This document shows, in pieces, positions 11,908 through 23,720 of a stretch of 64,000 bases of DNA. The stretch lies in the NCBI GenBank assembly GCA_963669155.1, contig OZ022579.1:18472593-18536592 (forward strand), read 5' to 3'. The stretch's first letter is position 1; each line of letters opens with the position of its first letter. The stretch is from Arbacia lixula (Eukaryota > Echinodermata > Echinoidea > Arbacioida > Arbaciidae). The notes below the pieces were generated by a model that was not told the DNA's origin, searched no databases, and saw only the letters and a program-made list of their open reading frames with translations. The translations under genes were made by a program, and so were the position numbers.

Positions 11908-14684
11908 ATGTTTGTTGTAGCTGAAATGGTCGACACAGTACGCATTGAACCGTGGCTGTTTAATGTCAAGCCTCTAGATGCCATTACAGAGGAACTTAAC
12001 AAAAGACTGGCCAACAAAGTATGTTTCTCTTTATTCTTTGCATCTTTCTTTCCAACTCCCTGACTCCCTTACAGATTTACATGATTATTTTCTGTTGATA
12101 ATGTTTTTACTTCATAAAGAAGTGAAAAGGAACTGCCAGCTTAGCTGTACTAAATAGATCATAAACAGCAATTCACATACTGTACCTGAGATTTATATAT
12201 TCTGTACTTTTTTTTTTTATTTAACTTACCTTGAAGGTTTTCACTTGTCCTTTCTTCACAATTGAGTATAACAAATAATTTCAGCTTGAGGACAAATAAA
12301 TACATTTTTTTTTAAATATCGTATACCGTATTGAATCACTTCAATAATCTTTTTATTGTACATTTTGCTCTAGATACAGTCATTGTCGACATCTTACAAA
12401 TTGTAATGTGTTGCGTGTAAAGGTTTACATGTGTGTTTTGGTAGAGTTTTTCCAATGCGAGAGCATTAATACTGTAATTACTGTGTTGTTTGTTGTGTCA
12501 GGTGGTACCCAATGTAGGTCTGTGCATTATCCTGCATGATATTGTGAAGATGGAGGACTCCCACATCTTCCCCGGGGACGGGGCGTCCCACACCAAGGTC
12601 CACTTCCGCTTTGTCGTCTTCCGCCCTTTCATGGACGAGATCTTGATTGGCCGGATTCGCAGCTGCAGCAGAGAAGGTGTCCATGGTAACCAAGCATTCT
12701 GTCAGTCATGTGACCTAGGCTAGTCAGAGAAGATTGAGATCATCTCTCTCATATCCACATCATATTGTGAATATCAAATTTATTGTAAATTTCAAATGCC
12801 ATACATAATAGAATATTGTCACAAAGTTGACTTGGAAGTGATCTTTTAATCTATTTGAGTGATTGTGATTGTGATTGCAACTTTCAAAGTGAAATTGTCC
12901 ATTACCAGCATCTCCATTTGCTAGACTTCATGAATTATGACCTGCTGATATAGTCTTATTTTTAATGTAAATGTCAGTGTAATTCCACAGAAACCCTTAC
13001 ACTTTCTTACACTTTACTTTCTTTTCTGAAGCACAACAACTTAAAGGTAGTAAATTCCTTTTCAGTTCTTTAAGACAGTGCATGGACCACATTTATACAA
13101 CTCTATTCTGCAAAAGATACAAAATCCCCCCAAATAACTGTTTGAATTACATAGAAGTGTACTGCACAAGTCATGTATTCATCAAGTTGCGTGTTTTCTT
13201 TTATTGTCTGCTCTGTGTTTCTAGTGTCATTGGGCTTCTTTGATGACATCGTTGTTCCGCCTGAAGCTCTCCAGCAGCCCTGCAAGTTGTATCCTTGATT
13301 CCAAAAGTGCCTGAAAGTATTCCAGTTGTTTTTTCTTATTGTCAACTAGACTTGGTGTAAAGAATGTGCAGAACAGGGAGATAAAATTATGGGGTTTGAT
13401 ATAAAAGCTCAATTGGATTGGCTAACAATGTAATCTTTATCATGACAACTATAAATATTTAAGTATTCAGGCATTCTTTACCAACGCCCCCCCCCCCCCC
13501 CCCCCCCCCGATATGTGCTCTGTAATAATAATCATCATCATCATCTACTTTTATACAGTGCTCTCCTAGTACGAATTACTACCTGCAGCATTAATTATTA
13601 CTATGGCTTTAGCCAAGCAGCCAAGTATATAGTGCTAGAAGCTAGTTGATCTAATTAGATCAGGACATTACCCATTTACTGCACCTGGGTTCAGAGGGAC
13701 AAACATGAGCAGAATACCTTGTCTAAGGGTGTACAAACTGGGCTGGGCTCAAACCCAGGATCTCACTGCAAGAGTTGAGTGCTCTCACTGCTATACGTTA
13801 TCCCTATCACTCCTTAACCCCCGGAGCCCTGTCCAGCGACGAGACGGAGCAGCTCTGGGTGTGGCAGTATGAGTCGGAGGAAGGCACACACGACATGTTC
13901 ATGGACATCAACGAGGAGATCCGCTTCCGGGTGGTGGACGAGGCCTTCACTGACACCACGCCGGTTGGACCGGATGATGGGCTGGAGGGAGCGGCGGCTG
14001 TGGAGGAGAAGGAGGCCAAGAAGTCGCCCTACAGTCTGGTGGTAAGACGAGGCCTCTGTGTGTCTCACCCCTTACATTACCAGGGCCCTGTTGCATAAAA
14101 CTTACCATTGATCAATTTGATGGTAACTTTGTTACCAATGAATGTCAACTTCTAAAGAAACCTTGATTTTGATTGGCTGTGGAGCAGTGTTACCATGGTA
14201 CTTATGATTGATGACAGAGCTCATTATTGGTAAGTTTTATGCAACGGGGCCCTGCTCCTGAAAAACCATTGGTTGCATATATTCATGCAGATGGTAATTG
14301 AGTTAATAGACACCCATAGTCTGGTAGAATGCATAGCAGTTGAAGCAGGGCCTGGACTATCTTTCAATAACTTGCATGTTAAAACATGTGTCTGATGATA
14401 TATCATATACATGGATAAAGTGGTATATATTCTTTTGAGAAAAAATTACAACACAATATTTGGGAGAACATCTCACAATTTTGTGACCTTATAACTTTCT
14501 TATCCTTTGACAGAATTTTGTCACACCTTCACAACATGGTATTTTCTTTTTTCTGCTTTTTCTGTAATGCAACTTCAGGGTGGACTTTCCCTTTAAAGAG
14601 AGACATCTGTTTCCATTCTATGTTGTGTAGGGTTCTGTGAGCGAGCCTGGCCTTGGCCTGCTAGCTTGGTGGTCTAACATGTGA
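11908..14684 (+). CDS. POLR3H: DNA-directed RNA polymerase III subunit RPC8 (five exons, complete)
   Basis: Coding exons 11908-12018, 12502-12685, 13225-13288, 13837-14041 and 14631-14684 join in phase with GT/AG borders to give 205 residues, about the length of the human protein. Family landmarks are clear: [12 protein letters not shown] near the start (RPB7-like N-terminal domain), [14 protein letters not shown] and DEILIGRI in exon 2, the [19 protein letters not shown] strand, [10 protein letters not shown] in exon 4, and the very conserved end [16 protein letters not shown]8 pairs with the RPC9 subunit to form the stalk of nuclear RNA polymerase III and helps initiation at tRNA and 5S genes; this is family knowledge. 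The ATG is the first in frame and fits the known N-terminus. A possible acceptor, TAG at 11878-11880, suggests a 5' UTR exon further upstream. Intron 3 carries a SINE and intron 4 carries two MITE-like repeats. I am very sure of the identity. Confidence 0.96.
13521..13820 (-). mobile_element. tRNA-derived SINE in intron 3 of POLR3H
   Basis: On the minus strand the head at 13820-13745 resembles a tRNA: an A-box-like TAGCAGTGAGAGCA and a B-box-like GGTTTGAGCCC spaced as in a tRNA. The body runs to a GATGATGATGATTATTATTA microsatellite tail at about 13523. The pre-tail sequence CAGTGCTC...TTTATAC-like is related to the element at 52145-52215. The head ends about 17 bases before the exon 4 acceptor at 13835-13836. 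Confidence 0.6.
14083..14252. mobile_element. 170-bp MITE in POLR3H intron 4
   Basis: GGGCCCTGTTGCATAAAACT at the left is the reverse complement (one mismatch) of AGTTTTATGCAACGGGGCCC at the right, and the pairing continues inward through TTACCA. It begins 42 bases after the exon 4 donor. A diverged relative is at 22768-22914. Confidence 0.8.
14440..14597. mobile_element. Half copy of the AAAGGG fold-back family, next to POLR3H exon 5
   Basis: It carries CTTATCCTTTGACAGAATTT, then TTCAGGGTGGACTTTCCCTT, the same order as the right arm of the other copies. It ends about 33 bases before the exon 5 start at 14631 and may supply part of the acceptor region. Confidence 0.6.
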
Positions 14685-14739
14685 AGGGAGCGTGGAAGAC
14701 GCAAGACATCCAGGAGGACAAGGAGTAGACCGTAGCCCG

Positions 14740-15640
14740 CCGCAAGGAAGGTGAACATCAAAGGGTCGCAGAGACCGCCGAAGTAGCGTGACACAACTGT
14801 ACCTGATATTGACATGGTTGAGCTGGTGGCAGCTTTAGAGCGAAGTTCTGTATCCTCTGTAAGGGGGAGAGAAACTGCTATCACTGGATCAGAGAGAGCA
14901 GCAAAGTAAGGCTTCAAAGTCATCAAACTTCGGCTGATATTGAGATGATTGAACTGTGTTGGCAGCTTCAAAGTCAACTACCGCACCCTCCGTAAGGGGG
15001 AGAGGAGTGGCTGTCACTGGCTCAGAGACAGCAGTGAAGTAGGGTTGTTAGATGCCAGCAGAGTTATAGAGACTGCGGCTGATATTGAAATGGATTATGA
15101 ACTGTTGGCACTTGGTAGCTCATAACGAACTATCGTACCCTCGGTAAGAAGAAGAAAAGTAGCCATGGCAGGACCAGAGAGAGAGAGCGTGGCAGTAGGC
15201 CTTCAGAGTCATATAACTGCGGCTGATATTAAGATGGTGGAACTTTAATAGCAGCTTCATAGTGAACTAATGTATCTTATGCAAAAGGAAGAAGAAACCG
15301 GCCATGAAAGCATCCTACTGAAGTATGATCTTAAGAGTGGAAGAGTAATAAATGTAGAGACTGTGGCTGATATTAAGGTAGAATCAGCATGTAATAAACA
15401 GGGTTGACCATTCATAGCAAACTACCATACCTTCAGTAAGAGGAAGAAAAGTAGCTATGGCAGGACCAGAGAGAGCACTGAAGTAGGAATATAAGGTTGC
15501 ACAGTAATAGAGACTGGTTGATTTCAAGATTGAGTCAGCATGTAGTGAAATGTTTTGGCACTTCGTGGTAAGCTACAATGCCTTCAGAGCGAGAGGTTGA
15601 GGTTACTTTCAAATTTGAGTCGGCTTGCAGTGAACTGCAT
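14740..15640 (+). repeat. Degenerate ~144-bp tandem repeat directly behind POLR3H
   Basis: The phrase CTGATATT(G/A)A(G/A)ATGG recurs at about 14803, 14934, 15079, 15223 and 15367, with weaker copies near 15515 and 15590. The spacings are 131, 145, 144 and 144. Each unit also carries a block like CCCTCCGTAAGGGGGAGAGG and a block like CACTGG(A/C)TCAGAGAGAGCAG. The array begins within about 60 bases of the POLR3H stop, so it probably forms much of the 3' UTR or the immediate downstream flank. AATAAA at about 15347 lies inside the array. Confidence 0.75.
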
Positions 15641-18600
15641 TGTGGGTTGACAGAGCTCCTATCATAGTCTTCAGTAGAGAAGAGAAGGGATGCCAGGAGT
15701 CCGGTTTGAAGATTGATGCGTGGGATTTATGAGCCAAGAAGAAAGACACATGACTCTACCTAGAAATGTGTGGTGCCAGCAATGTGTACCCTCTGCTCTC
15801 TAGCATCTTGTAGAGAGCAGTTCGGGAATTGGATCAGAGGGGAAATTATTTCAACATTTTCAGGGGCTACTTTTTGAGCACATTGGCCATTTGGCTACAA
15901 TTTTACATTGTGTCAATGGGAATTTTGGGTGCTCTTTTAACATTTTCCAGGGCTGTATTAAGCATTTTGGGGGTGAAATTGCTTTGAGCCCCTGTGTATT
16001 TTCCCCCCTGGATCAGATGGAGTAGAGATCTGGCATAGAGGGCCTCGACCCAGTCCAAGAACACGGTTGACCAACCTTGAAGAGCTCTGAATATCACTGC
16101 AAATATATCCTCTTGGATTTGCTGGTTCTATATGCTATAAAAAAGGACTGCATGCTGCGATTTTACTTTCCTTTTAACTTTTACCAAAATATTTGACAGC
16201 TGATGTATTATAACACACAAGTCAGAAGATGATGTGAGTATGTTTTGTACTAAGTTACACAAAGTCTGATGTACGTCACAGTGTTAAATGCTTCGAATTC
16301 ATTTGAAATTTGTTTTAGTGAATCTGTATGACATGTCATTTTGAATCACTTTATCAGACAAAGTATTGAACACTGTATGAATGTGCAAGCCTGCAAGAGT
16401 GGTTTATGCCGAGTTATTGAAAACCGGTTGATATGACAACTCGATCACTCATATCTTCATTCCCTTATTTTCTTTTCATTTCCTCTTTCTTCTGCTCCTC
16501 ATTAATTATCTTACTAATTACATAAGCATGCAGCAACATTATAGTACATGTCCATGTATTCATAATTTGGTCATTGATAAATACCCATGCACCACGAAAA
16601 CCTACAAAGAACATCTGTGATTATGATTGTTTAAATAATTCTGTTGATAACATAATATATGTATACATAAATGTATGAATAAAACGTATACATAAAGTTG
16701 TTTTAAATTCACCTCCAAGAGTAAGTAGAATGTCCTTACATCCTATTTTATGTGTATATGATATGTGAGAATGTTATACATGTACATGTAATACAGTAAG
16801 AACTATTATAGCATAAGATACAGTTCTGTTTGTCCATGGGAAATAAATTTATATTAAAACTTAAAATTATATACATAAATTGTGAGCTGGTGGTTTATTG
16901 TGTTTGTGTTTGCCTCAAATTGTTACATATGAAAGCCTTCAACCTACAGACTGTCATCGCACACAGATACATATTGTACTAGCCACTGCTCAGGTAGTTG
17001 TGAGCAATAGCTTGCAGAAATTTCCTTCCCTTCAATCAGTTCAACTAATTCAATTAAATTATATTTCACTCAATGCCATACACAGTAAAAAAAAAAAAAA
17101 AAAAAAACATGTATACACATTTACACGAATAGAAGATGAATACATGTATTTTAAACACAGACAAACAATATATTGCTTGAGAGGGTAGCAGCCAGGAAGG
17201 GATAATCTCATAAAAGGCTGACACTAACAATTATATTGAGAGTTTAAAAAAAATCTGTGAAGTTTGACAATAGCAAACATGAAACTATAACACTATACAT
17301 TAGATTACAATACAATGCAATGTTTCATGTATTCACAATTAATGTTTCCTTATGGATTTGGTTTGATAGGGTATGAAGATCTATACATGACTAAAACGTG
17401 AACTGTGTGACATTTCATGTTCGGTGTTTGACATGCAGGATGCTCTCAAAGGAATAAGCAAGTTTCTACAAGAGCTTGAACCATGGACAAATAAATTTGA
17501 ACCCTATATTTAACTCTAGGTTAGCATTTTTCCTATAAGCTGCTGTTACATGGAAACTATGTATATTCTTACATTGAATTGCCTACCCAAACCTGACAAA
17601 TCTATGTTCACTTTTAATACATACATATAATTTTTAGCAGGATCGAGCAGACCACCACCTTATACTTTTTTTTTAACTCTTTGTGTGGCAGTTAAACTGC
17701 TGCTGCATATTGTGTGCATTAGTAGTGACGAAAGTCACATGTGGAACACAAAGAGTTAATAAAACCAAGACTCACTTGCACAACTGCATATCAAAATTCA
17801 AAGTCATAAGCTTATAGATAATGTGCAACTTTGAACTTGTTTTCCATATATTTCATGTGACTGTGAAACGTGAGTGACCTAGCTGGACAGAGGCAAATTT
17901 GTTGTCTTGTGGAGGGAGGACTGTTTGCTGTACTTGCTTTTGAATCTGATGTCATGAAGTGAACGTACATGCACTTCATTAACCATGCTGTACACGTGCG
18001 TTGCAACATTTGAGAAGACTTTATTCGCAGTTTTGGGGCTAAATGCTCGTTTGCTTAGTTTGGATGGGGCGTGGAGTGATGGGGGCGTACTGGGGGAGGG
18101 GGAAGGGGGAAGGGCAGCAGACACTGAACATACCAACCCACGAGGGAAACTACATTATCACTTTTGCAAATAAGTGCTTCATCAATCTATACATCGGATA
18201 AAAGAACATAACTAGATAAACCACAAACACAGAGCCTCATGTGTGTTTCAAAAACGAAAACGTTCCTTTGAATGGGGAATGTACCTAAATTCGTTTTCAA
18301 TATGAATACATCATTGATACTACTAGAATCACATTAAAAGATGCTTCTTTCCCTCCTTCAAAATTAACTTTTTTCCCTCTGTGGCAAAGCATGAACACTA
18401 AATTTTACGAAAAACCTGTTAGACTTGCGAAGTATTTCCCAACAATTGCATTGATTGTAAGGAGTGGAAGGTTTATTGTTTTATTGCACGTTTGTTTGTT
18501 ATCAAATTTCCGTCAAGCTATTCCCATTGTGAACCCCTGTCTTTCCTATTACATAGAGGTACAAATTCAATTTTTACCAGAGTGAATTGTTGGAAATGTG

Positions 18601-18835
18601 TTGTTAGGAGAGTGGCAAATATTTTTTAAAGTTTGCTTTCCAATACAAAATAAATAAATTATCAAACGGTCTCTGAGCGTGTGACTTTTACAATACGACT
18701 TTGAGTTCTGCTGCCCTCAACGTTGCTGCTGCTGCTGCCTGCTGCCCTCAACAACAAACCCGGCCATTTCAAATTGCTTCCGCAAACATTAGGAGCAAGC
18801 TTGTTTCTTACATATCGAGGCTCAACGAAGCAGAA
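15641..18835. other. Intergenic, between POLR3H and the RING gene
   Basis: No exon recognised. AT-rich, with an A run at 17085-17106 and scattered ACATGTACATGT palindromes. AATAAA-type signals lie near 16678 and 16842. The last 170 bases presumably hold the promoter and 5' UTR of the RING gene, but no TATA box or other element is clear. Confidence 0.4.
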
Positions 18836-21800
18836 ATGCCACGCCCAAAGAAAGACAAGAGAGATCATTTTCCAGGTTATGAAGAGAAGGATAATCAAAA
18901 AGAGAACGAGAGGTAAATGTTTCAGGTGTAAAATAAAATAATCTGTCTAGCCCGTGTAATGCTTGTGTTGTGGTCCCATATGACTAGTTTCATGTTAGAA
19001 GCTACTAAGCTAGGCGTACTTTGCACAGTTGCTGTGCAAATATGAATTGCATGATTCTGTCACAAAAAATAATGATTTCACTACCCTCTGGTGGTGGTGC
19101 CGTGCCTGGTGGTTGTGTTTAAATTGTTCCATCTTCTACTAAATTTCTATGCATTGCATTGTCAAGAGCAAATCGAGCACCGACGACGACGTAGCTAGAC
19201 CGATCATGGGCCTATCTGTAGTACATGCAATAGAGGTAGATGTACGTATAGATCTAAATCATCTTCCAAAAGTACCATACTTCCTGCGGCCAGCCCACTC
19301 ACGCAGTGAGCGGGCTGCGGAGCATGGAGCTTTGAAGCAAGGAAGTTGAGAATAGCAGTGATCATATTAGTTGGTTTCAGTAATTCTGTAACTCAAAACT
19401 TAAATCTATTGCACATATTTACGTAAAATATAAACCTGAATAGGTCCGGGGTTGGTTTGAAGATATATTTAATCCATGTTGAATTTTTAAAAATTGTTTT
19501 TGACCTAATGTGGTTCAGAATCACACGACAGCAGCTGCAATGCAAAACTTATGCGCATGCGCCAGTTCCCCTTTACAGTATACATTTTTGAAGCAGCCAA
19601 GATGGCAGCCTCGGCGGACCGTATTTGTTTAATACTAAGATCATGATCATATGTGAAGAGGAAATATGTAACGTTGCTTAACATTTTCAAACAATTTTAT
19701 AGCTCAGATATACATTCAATACATTTAGCCATTTACATGTGATAAATGTACTTGAAATGAGTAATTCATTCATGTGCACGGGTTGATTTCTTAATAGTTG
19801 GACCAGACAGGCAAAGAAATGGGTGGCGAACATTGCAATGTTTAGTTTGTGCATAAATTATGTCTATTATCCTGCTAATTTCTACCTTTGATGATGTGAC
19901 AGGGGGGATCTTGAGTTGGAGGATATATTGGAGGCAGGGCTTATCAGTGCTGAGAAAAAATATAGACAAATTATTTTAAAATATAGGACACATATTTCCA
20001 TTGAACAGTTAGTTATTTTTTTACATGCATATTAAGTTGCATCAACAGAAGTCAACATATATTTTGATGATAGGGGCCCTTTAAATAAAAGTGTGATTTG
20101 GATTGCCAAGACAACATCTCCAACAAGCGTCCATCTGCATTGTGTTCAATTGTTGCCCTGTACCCAACACTATTAGCTAAGCCTATGGAATGTTTGTACT
20201 TTTTCTCTAACACACAGTGCTTCTTGTACGTATGCTTTACACACATACATACACTTCAGCTAAAAGGAATTGGCTTAGGGAAAGGGAAGAAAGGGAAGGA
20301 GCCGCAGTTTTAAACCGCTGTATATTTTGTCCAGTTCAGCATGAAACATGATACTTTTTAGGCTAAAGCATCATGTTTTATGCTGAACTGGACAAAATAT
20401 ACCGTGGTTTAAAACAGCAGCTCCTTCCCTTTCTTCCGTTTCCTAGTTTTCCCTATGCCAATTCCTTTGAGCTGTAGTGTACATGGAGCTTTTTGAATGT
20501 GATGTAACAATTGACTAACAATTCCAACTTACATGTATCAAATCTGTTCTGTTAAATGTTGTCCCATCTACATCTGCAGGTATTTCCTGGACCCTGAGGC
20601 TGTCAGCCGACACCTATTCTGCTCGATCTGCCAGGATGTCTTCACTGAGCCACAGAGGGCGCCCTGTGGACACAGCTTCTGTAAAACGGTACGTGTGGTG
20701 TGGTGGTAGTGGTACATGTTGTTTGCGTGCACAATGCACATACTCTAACATAACAGTCTTTCAGATTGGGTCAATGCCTTCTATATTCTGTAGTATCTGT
20801 ACTATATAATTCTCAGATTTATGGTAGGCATAGATTGCAGATCTTAAAGGTTAGGATTTCAGGATTACATTTAAATATGTTAAACATCTTAAAATAATGA
20901 TATCATTGAAATCAACTAAGATCCTAGGAAGATGGTTCATGTGCAACACTTCTGCTATCACAAGTTTCTGTACTCAAATATATTAAAAAAATCCTGGTTG
21001 CATTGTTTTCAAAGTGTGTGGTACATACACTCCAGTTCAAAGGAATTGGCATAGGGAAAGGGAAAGGGAAGAAAAGAAAGGAGCCGCAGTTTAAAACTGC
21101 AGTATTATTTTGTCCAGTTCAGAAGGCGAAAGCATCATATTTCATGCTAAACTGGACAAAATATACCACGGTTTAAAAATGCGGCTCCTTCCCTTTCTTC
21201 CCTTTTCCCTTTGCCTATGCCAATTCCTTTGAACTGTAGTGTAGGCACCATCATTTTTTATTTCAATTTTTTTCAATCTTTCTGAATGTAGATCTAGTTA
21301 TTTTGTCTCTCCTTCCCCCAACAGTGCATTTACACTTGGCTGAAGCATAAGAAGAACTGTCCTGAAGACAGGTGAGTCTACCCAGAAAACACACAGACAC
21401 ATACATGCAGGTCCTACATGCACATCTACATATATACACAGGGAAATCTCCATCCATGCACAGCCATCCCCCCCCCTCCCCCCCCCCCCCCCCCCCGCAA
21501 ACATACACCACATTACAAAGCATGAATTGATGACAAATCAGTGATTTGAGTCATCTTTCATGTTGTGAGTAGAGATGGTTCCTAGCATCTAAAATATACA
21601 AGAATTGATGTCTTCATATTACCTATGAATATGAGCCCTCTTTATTGTTGTGATGTCCCACACGTTACCACCGCAAATTAGCTTGGAGTGGCCCACATAC
21701 ATATACATTTACACATGCACCCAGTCCCACAGAGACAGCCAAGCAATGAATTATATAATCGGGGATTTTCCTTAACTTTTTTTAACTTGGCCATCATGCC

Positions 21801-23720
21801 GACTTGAGCCTGAGATCCAGATGGCCCAGGCTATATGAGCAATGAGTGATTTTTCAGTGGCCAGCCTGGCCACTGATGTCAGGTGGCCCAACTCCGTCCC
21901 AGGCCACCACTAAGGGTGAGCCCTGTTACAAGGGTTTAATCCACACTAGACTGTTATCATATGCACTTAATTTTATTTACAAACACACACACACACATTC
22001 CCTTTATTCATGGGAATTTGACTCTTTTACTATGGGAACCGGGAGTAGCCGGTTACCAAGCTTCCTACTCAGAAACCTGAAACGGGTTTACCCAGTCCCC
22101 AGAAATGTACCAATCTCAGCTTGTTTTAAAATTAAAAAAAATACTTTTGCTATATATTTGAATGCTGCTGATTGTCCAATTAGCATTTCAATTGCTTGGC
22201 TACAGGTAAGTATCATATTTTTGCGACTTGATTGGTGAATTGTTGTTTAAGAAGGATTTTACCAAACATTCTGCATCTGTCTCTAGACAATGCTTGTATT
22301 GTTGGTACGCTTTAGTAGCAATGCAAAATCTCTAGTGGACACACAATGTCAGCGCTCACGAGCAACCAGTTACGATCAATATTCACTCTTTGTATACCAA
22401 AAATGTACACATGCACAGTACACAGGTATAGTGGCTGGGTAGCCCTAAGTATATTTTCTTTAGTTAGGCTGGTCTTTTTGAAGCGAAAGGCTTGATCAAG
22501 ATTCCAAATGTGACTAATCCCACCAGACGCCCGCTGAAACTCTCAGACCTCCACTACGACTTCATCGTCGCCAATGTAATCGGTGACCACACGGTGGCAT
22601 GCCCCTTCCGGCAGCGTGGGTGTGAGTTCCTGGGCAAGCTGGACGGCCTGTCGACTCACTGCAAGACCTGCGTCTTCAACCCGGGCAACCTGCCTGCTTT
22701 CCTCCACAAGGAGAGGTCCATCCTGAGTGTGGCGGAGCCATCACACATAGGTAGATCAAACAGACCTGGGCCCCCATTGGATAAAAAGTACTATTTATGG
22801 TAACTACCATCTGATGGTAACATCGCTCAACAGCCAATCAAATTCTAGGTTTCCATAGAAGTTGCCATTGGTAGAAAAGTTACCATCGGTGTTCAGTTTT
22901 ATACAACAAGGTCCACGGCAAGTTAAATTCCCTTCTTCTAATGTACAGAGTTACGATTGATATCAATAAAAAAGTAAGTTACAATCAATCACAATTCTTT
23001 ATAACACAGGGCCCAGGACATTCTCAAATGGCTGGAAGAAGTCGTCTACTGTATTAAGTTCTTCAGTAGGTTAGATATCTGGGGCAATTATCATAAAACC
23101 CTACCAAGCCTATGTAGGATATGGATGCGCCAGTTTAAAGTGTTTCACTGGCATGTCTTGTGAGTATTCATTTTAAGTAACTACATAGTTGAAGTCAAAA
23201 CTACATCGCGTATCTGTGATGACAGCAGGACGGTTCTGCCAATTATACAGGGTCCATAATTTTCACCACTTCTGTTCCTCACTTTGAACGAACATCATCC
23301 AGTTCGTTCCAATTCTCTTGATGGGATTTTCAAGAGAATATCTATTTTGTGTTTTGTTTGTCGATCTCCACAGCTGACAGCAGCCTATCTCTGGAGTGCA
23401 GCCTAAATGCCTCCCCGCTGCCAGGCCTTGGTCTTGGCCAGACCGTCGGGGTAGGCAGCAAGCTCCCTACCCCTGCCAAGCCCTCCCTCAAGATGCGGCT
23501 CTTTTGTCAGGGTGGGGGCCAGAGGGACCTGCTCTGCTCCATGTTTGCAGGGGGTGAGGCTCCCAGCTCAACGGCAGCACCGACGTCGGCCTCGGCATCA
23601 GCCGGGGCAGTGTCATCATCGTCTTCGGCATCGGCATCGTCAGCCACGTCATCGAGAAGGTTGTCCCGTAAGAAGAGGAAGATAGCGGACGATGACGTTA
23701 TCATTTTAGATACGCCTTGA
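18836..23720 (+). CDS. RING + TRAF-type zinc-finger E3 ubiquitin ligase with C-terminal SIM-like motif (five exons)
   Basis: Exons are 18836-18912, 20580-20688, 21325-21371, 22468-22750 and 23374-23720. The start is the first in-frame ATG (MPRPKKDK). Residues 40-77 form a RING with ligands C40, C43, C55, H57, C60, C63, C74 and D77, i.e. a C3HC3D finger whose last ligand is Asp, as in TRAF6 and RBX1. Residues 123-146 fit a TRAF-type zinc finger, C-x6-C-x11-H-x3-C. The last exon encodes a Gly/Ser/Ala-rich linker, a basic patch RKKRK and the final residues DDDVIILDTP, an acidic-hydrophobic SUMO-interaction-like motif. The expected role is E2-dependent ubiquitin transfer, perhaps on SUMOylated nuclear proteins; that is inference. 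Every junction is in phase except exon 3 to exon 4, which needs one more base (probably in the T run 22475-22479). With that base the total is 864 nt, 287 residues. I recognise the domains but not an orthologue. Confidence 0.83.
19826..20084. mobile_element. Half copy of the TTAA fold-back element, RING-gene intron 1
   Basis: It matches the right arm of the complete element at 32779-33423 in order (CATTGCAATGTTTA, TACCTTTGATGATGTGACAG, GGCTTATCAGTGCTGAGAAA, end GGGGCCCTTTAA). The left arm is missing. Confidence 0.7.
20252..20479. mobile_element. CACTNCAG-ended MITE, copy 1, RING-gene intron 1
   Basis: A 228-bp near-perfect hairpin. The ends CACTTCAGCTAAAAGGAATT and its inverse ...CCTTTGAGCTGTAGTG pair, and pairing extends inward through AGGAGCCGCAGTTTTAAACC and TGTCCAGTTCAGCAT. 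It is flanked by TA on both sides, a TA target duplication. Confidence 0.85.
21028..21241. mobile_element. CACTNCAG-ended MITE, copy 2, RING-gene intron 2
   Basis: A 214-bp hairpin of the same family as the copy 0.8 kb upstream. The ends CACTCCAGTTCAAAGGAATT and the inverse are flanked by TA. It lies about 80 bases before the exon 3 acceptor. Confidence 0.85.
22768..22914. mobile_element. Diverged copy of the GTTGCATAAAACTTACCA MITE
   Basis: It starts GGGCCCCCATTGGATAAAAAG and ends with GTTCAGTTTTATACAACAAG and a decayed GGTCC. It shares ACCATCTGATGGTAAC and a CCAATCA core with the 14083-14252 element. It begins 17 bases after the RING-gene exon 4 donor. Confidence 0.6.

Noticed and set aside
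13807..14068. Minus-strand frames over POLR3H exon 4
   Set aside because: Shadow of a GC-rich coding exon read in antisense.
14618..14977. 119-residue minus-strand frame over the POLR3H terminus
   Set aside because: Antisense shadow of exon 5 and of the 144-bp repeat.
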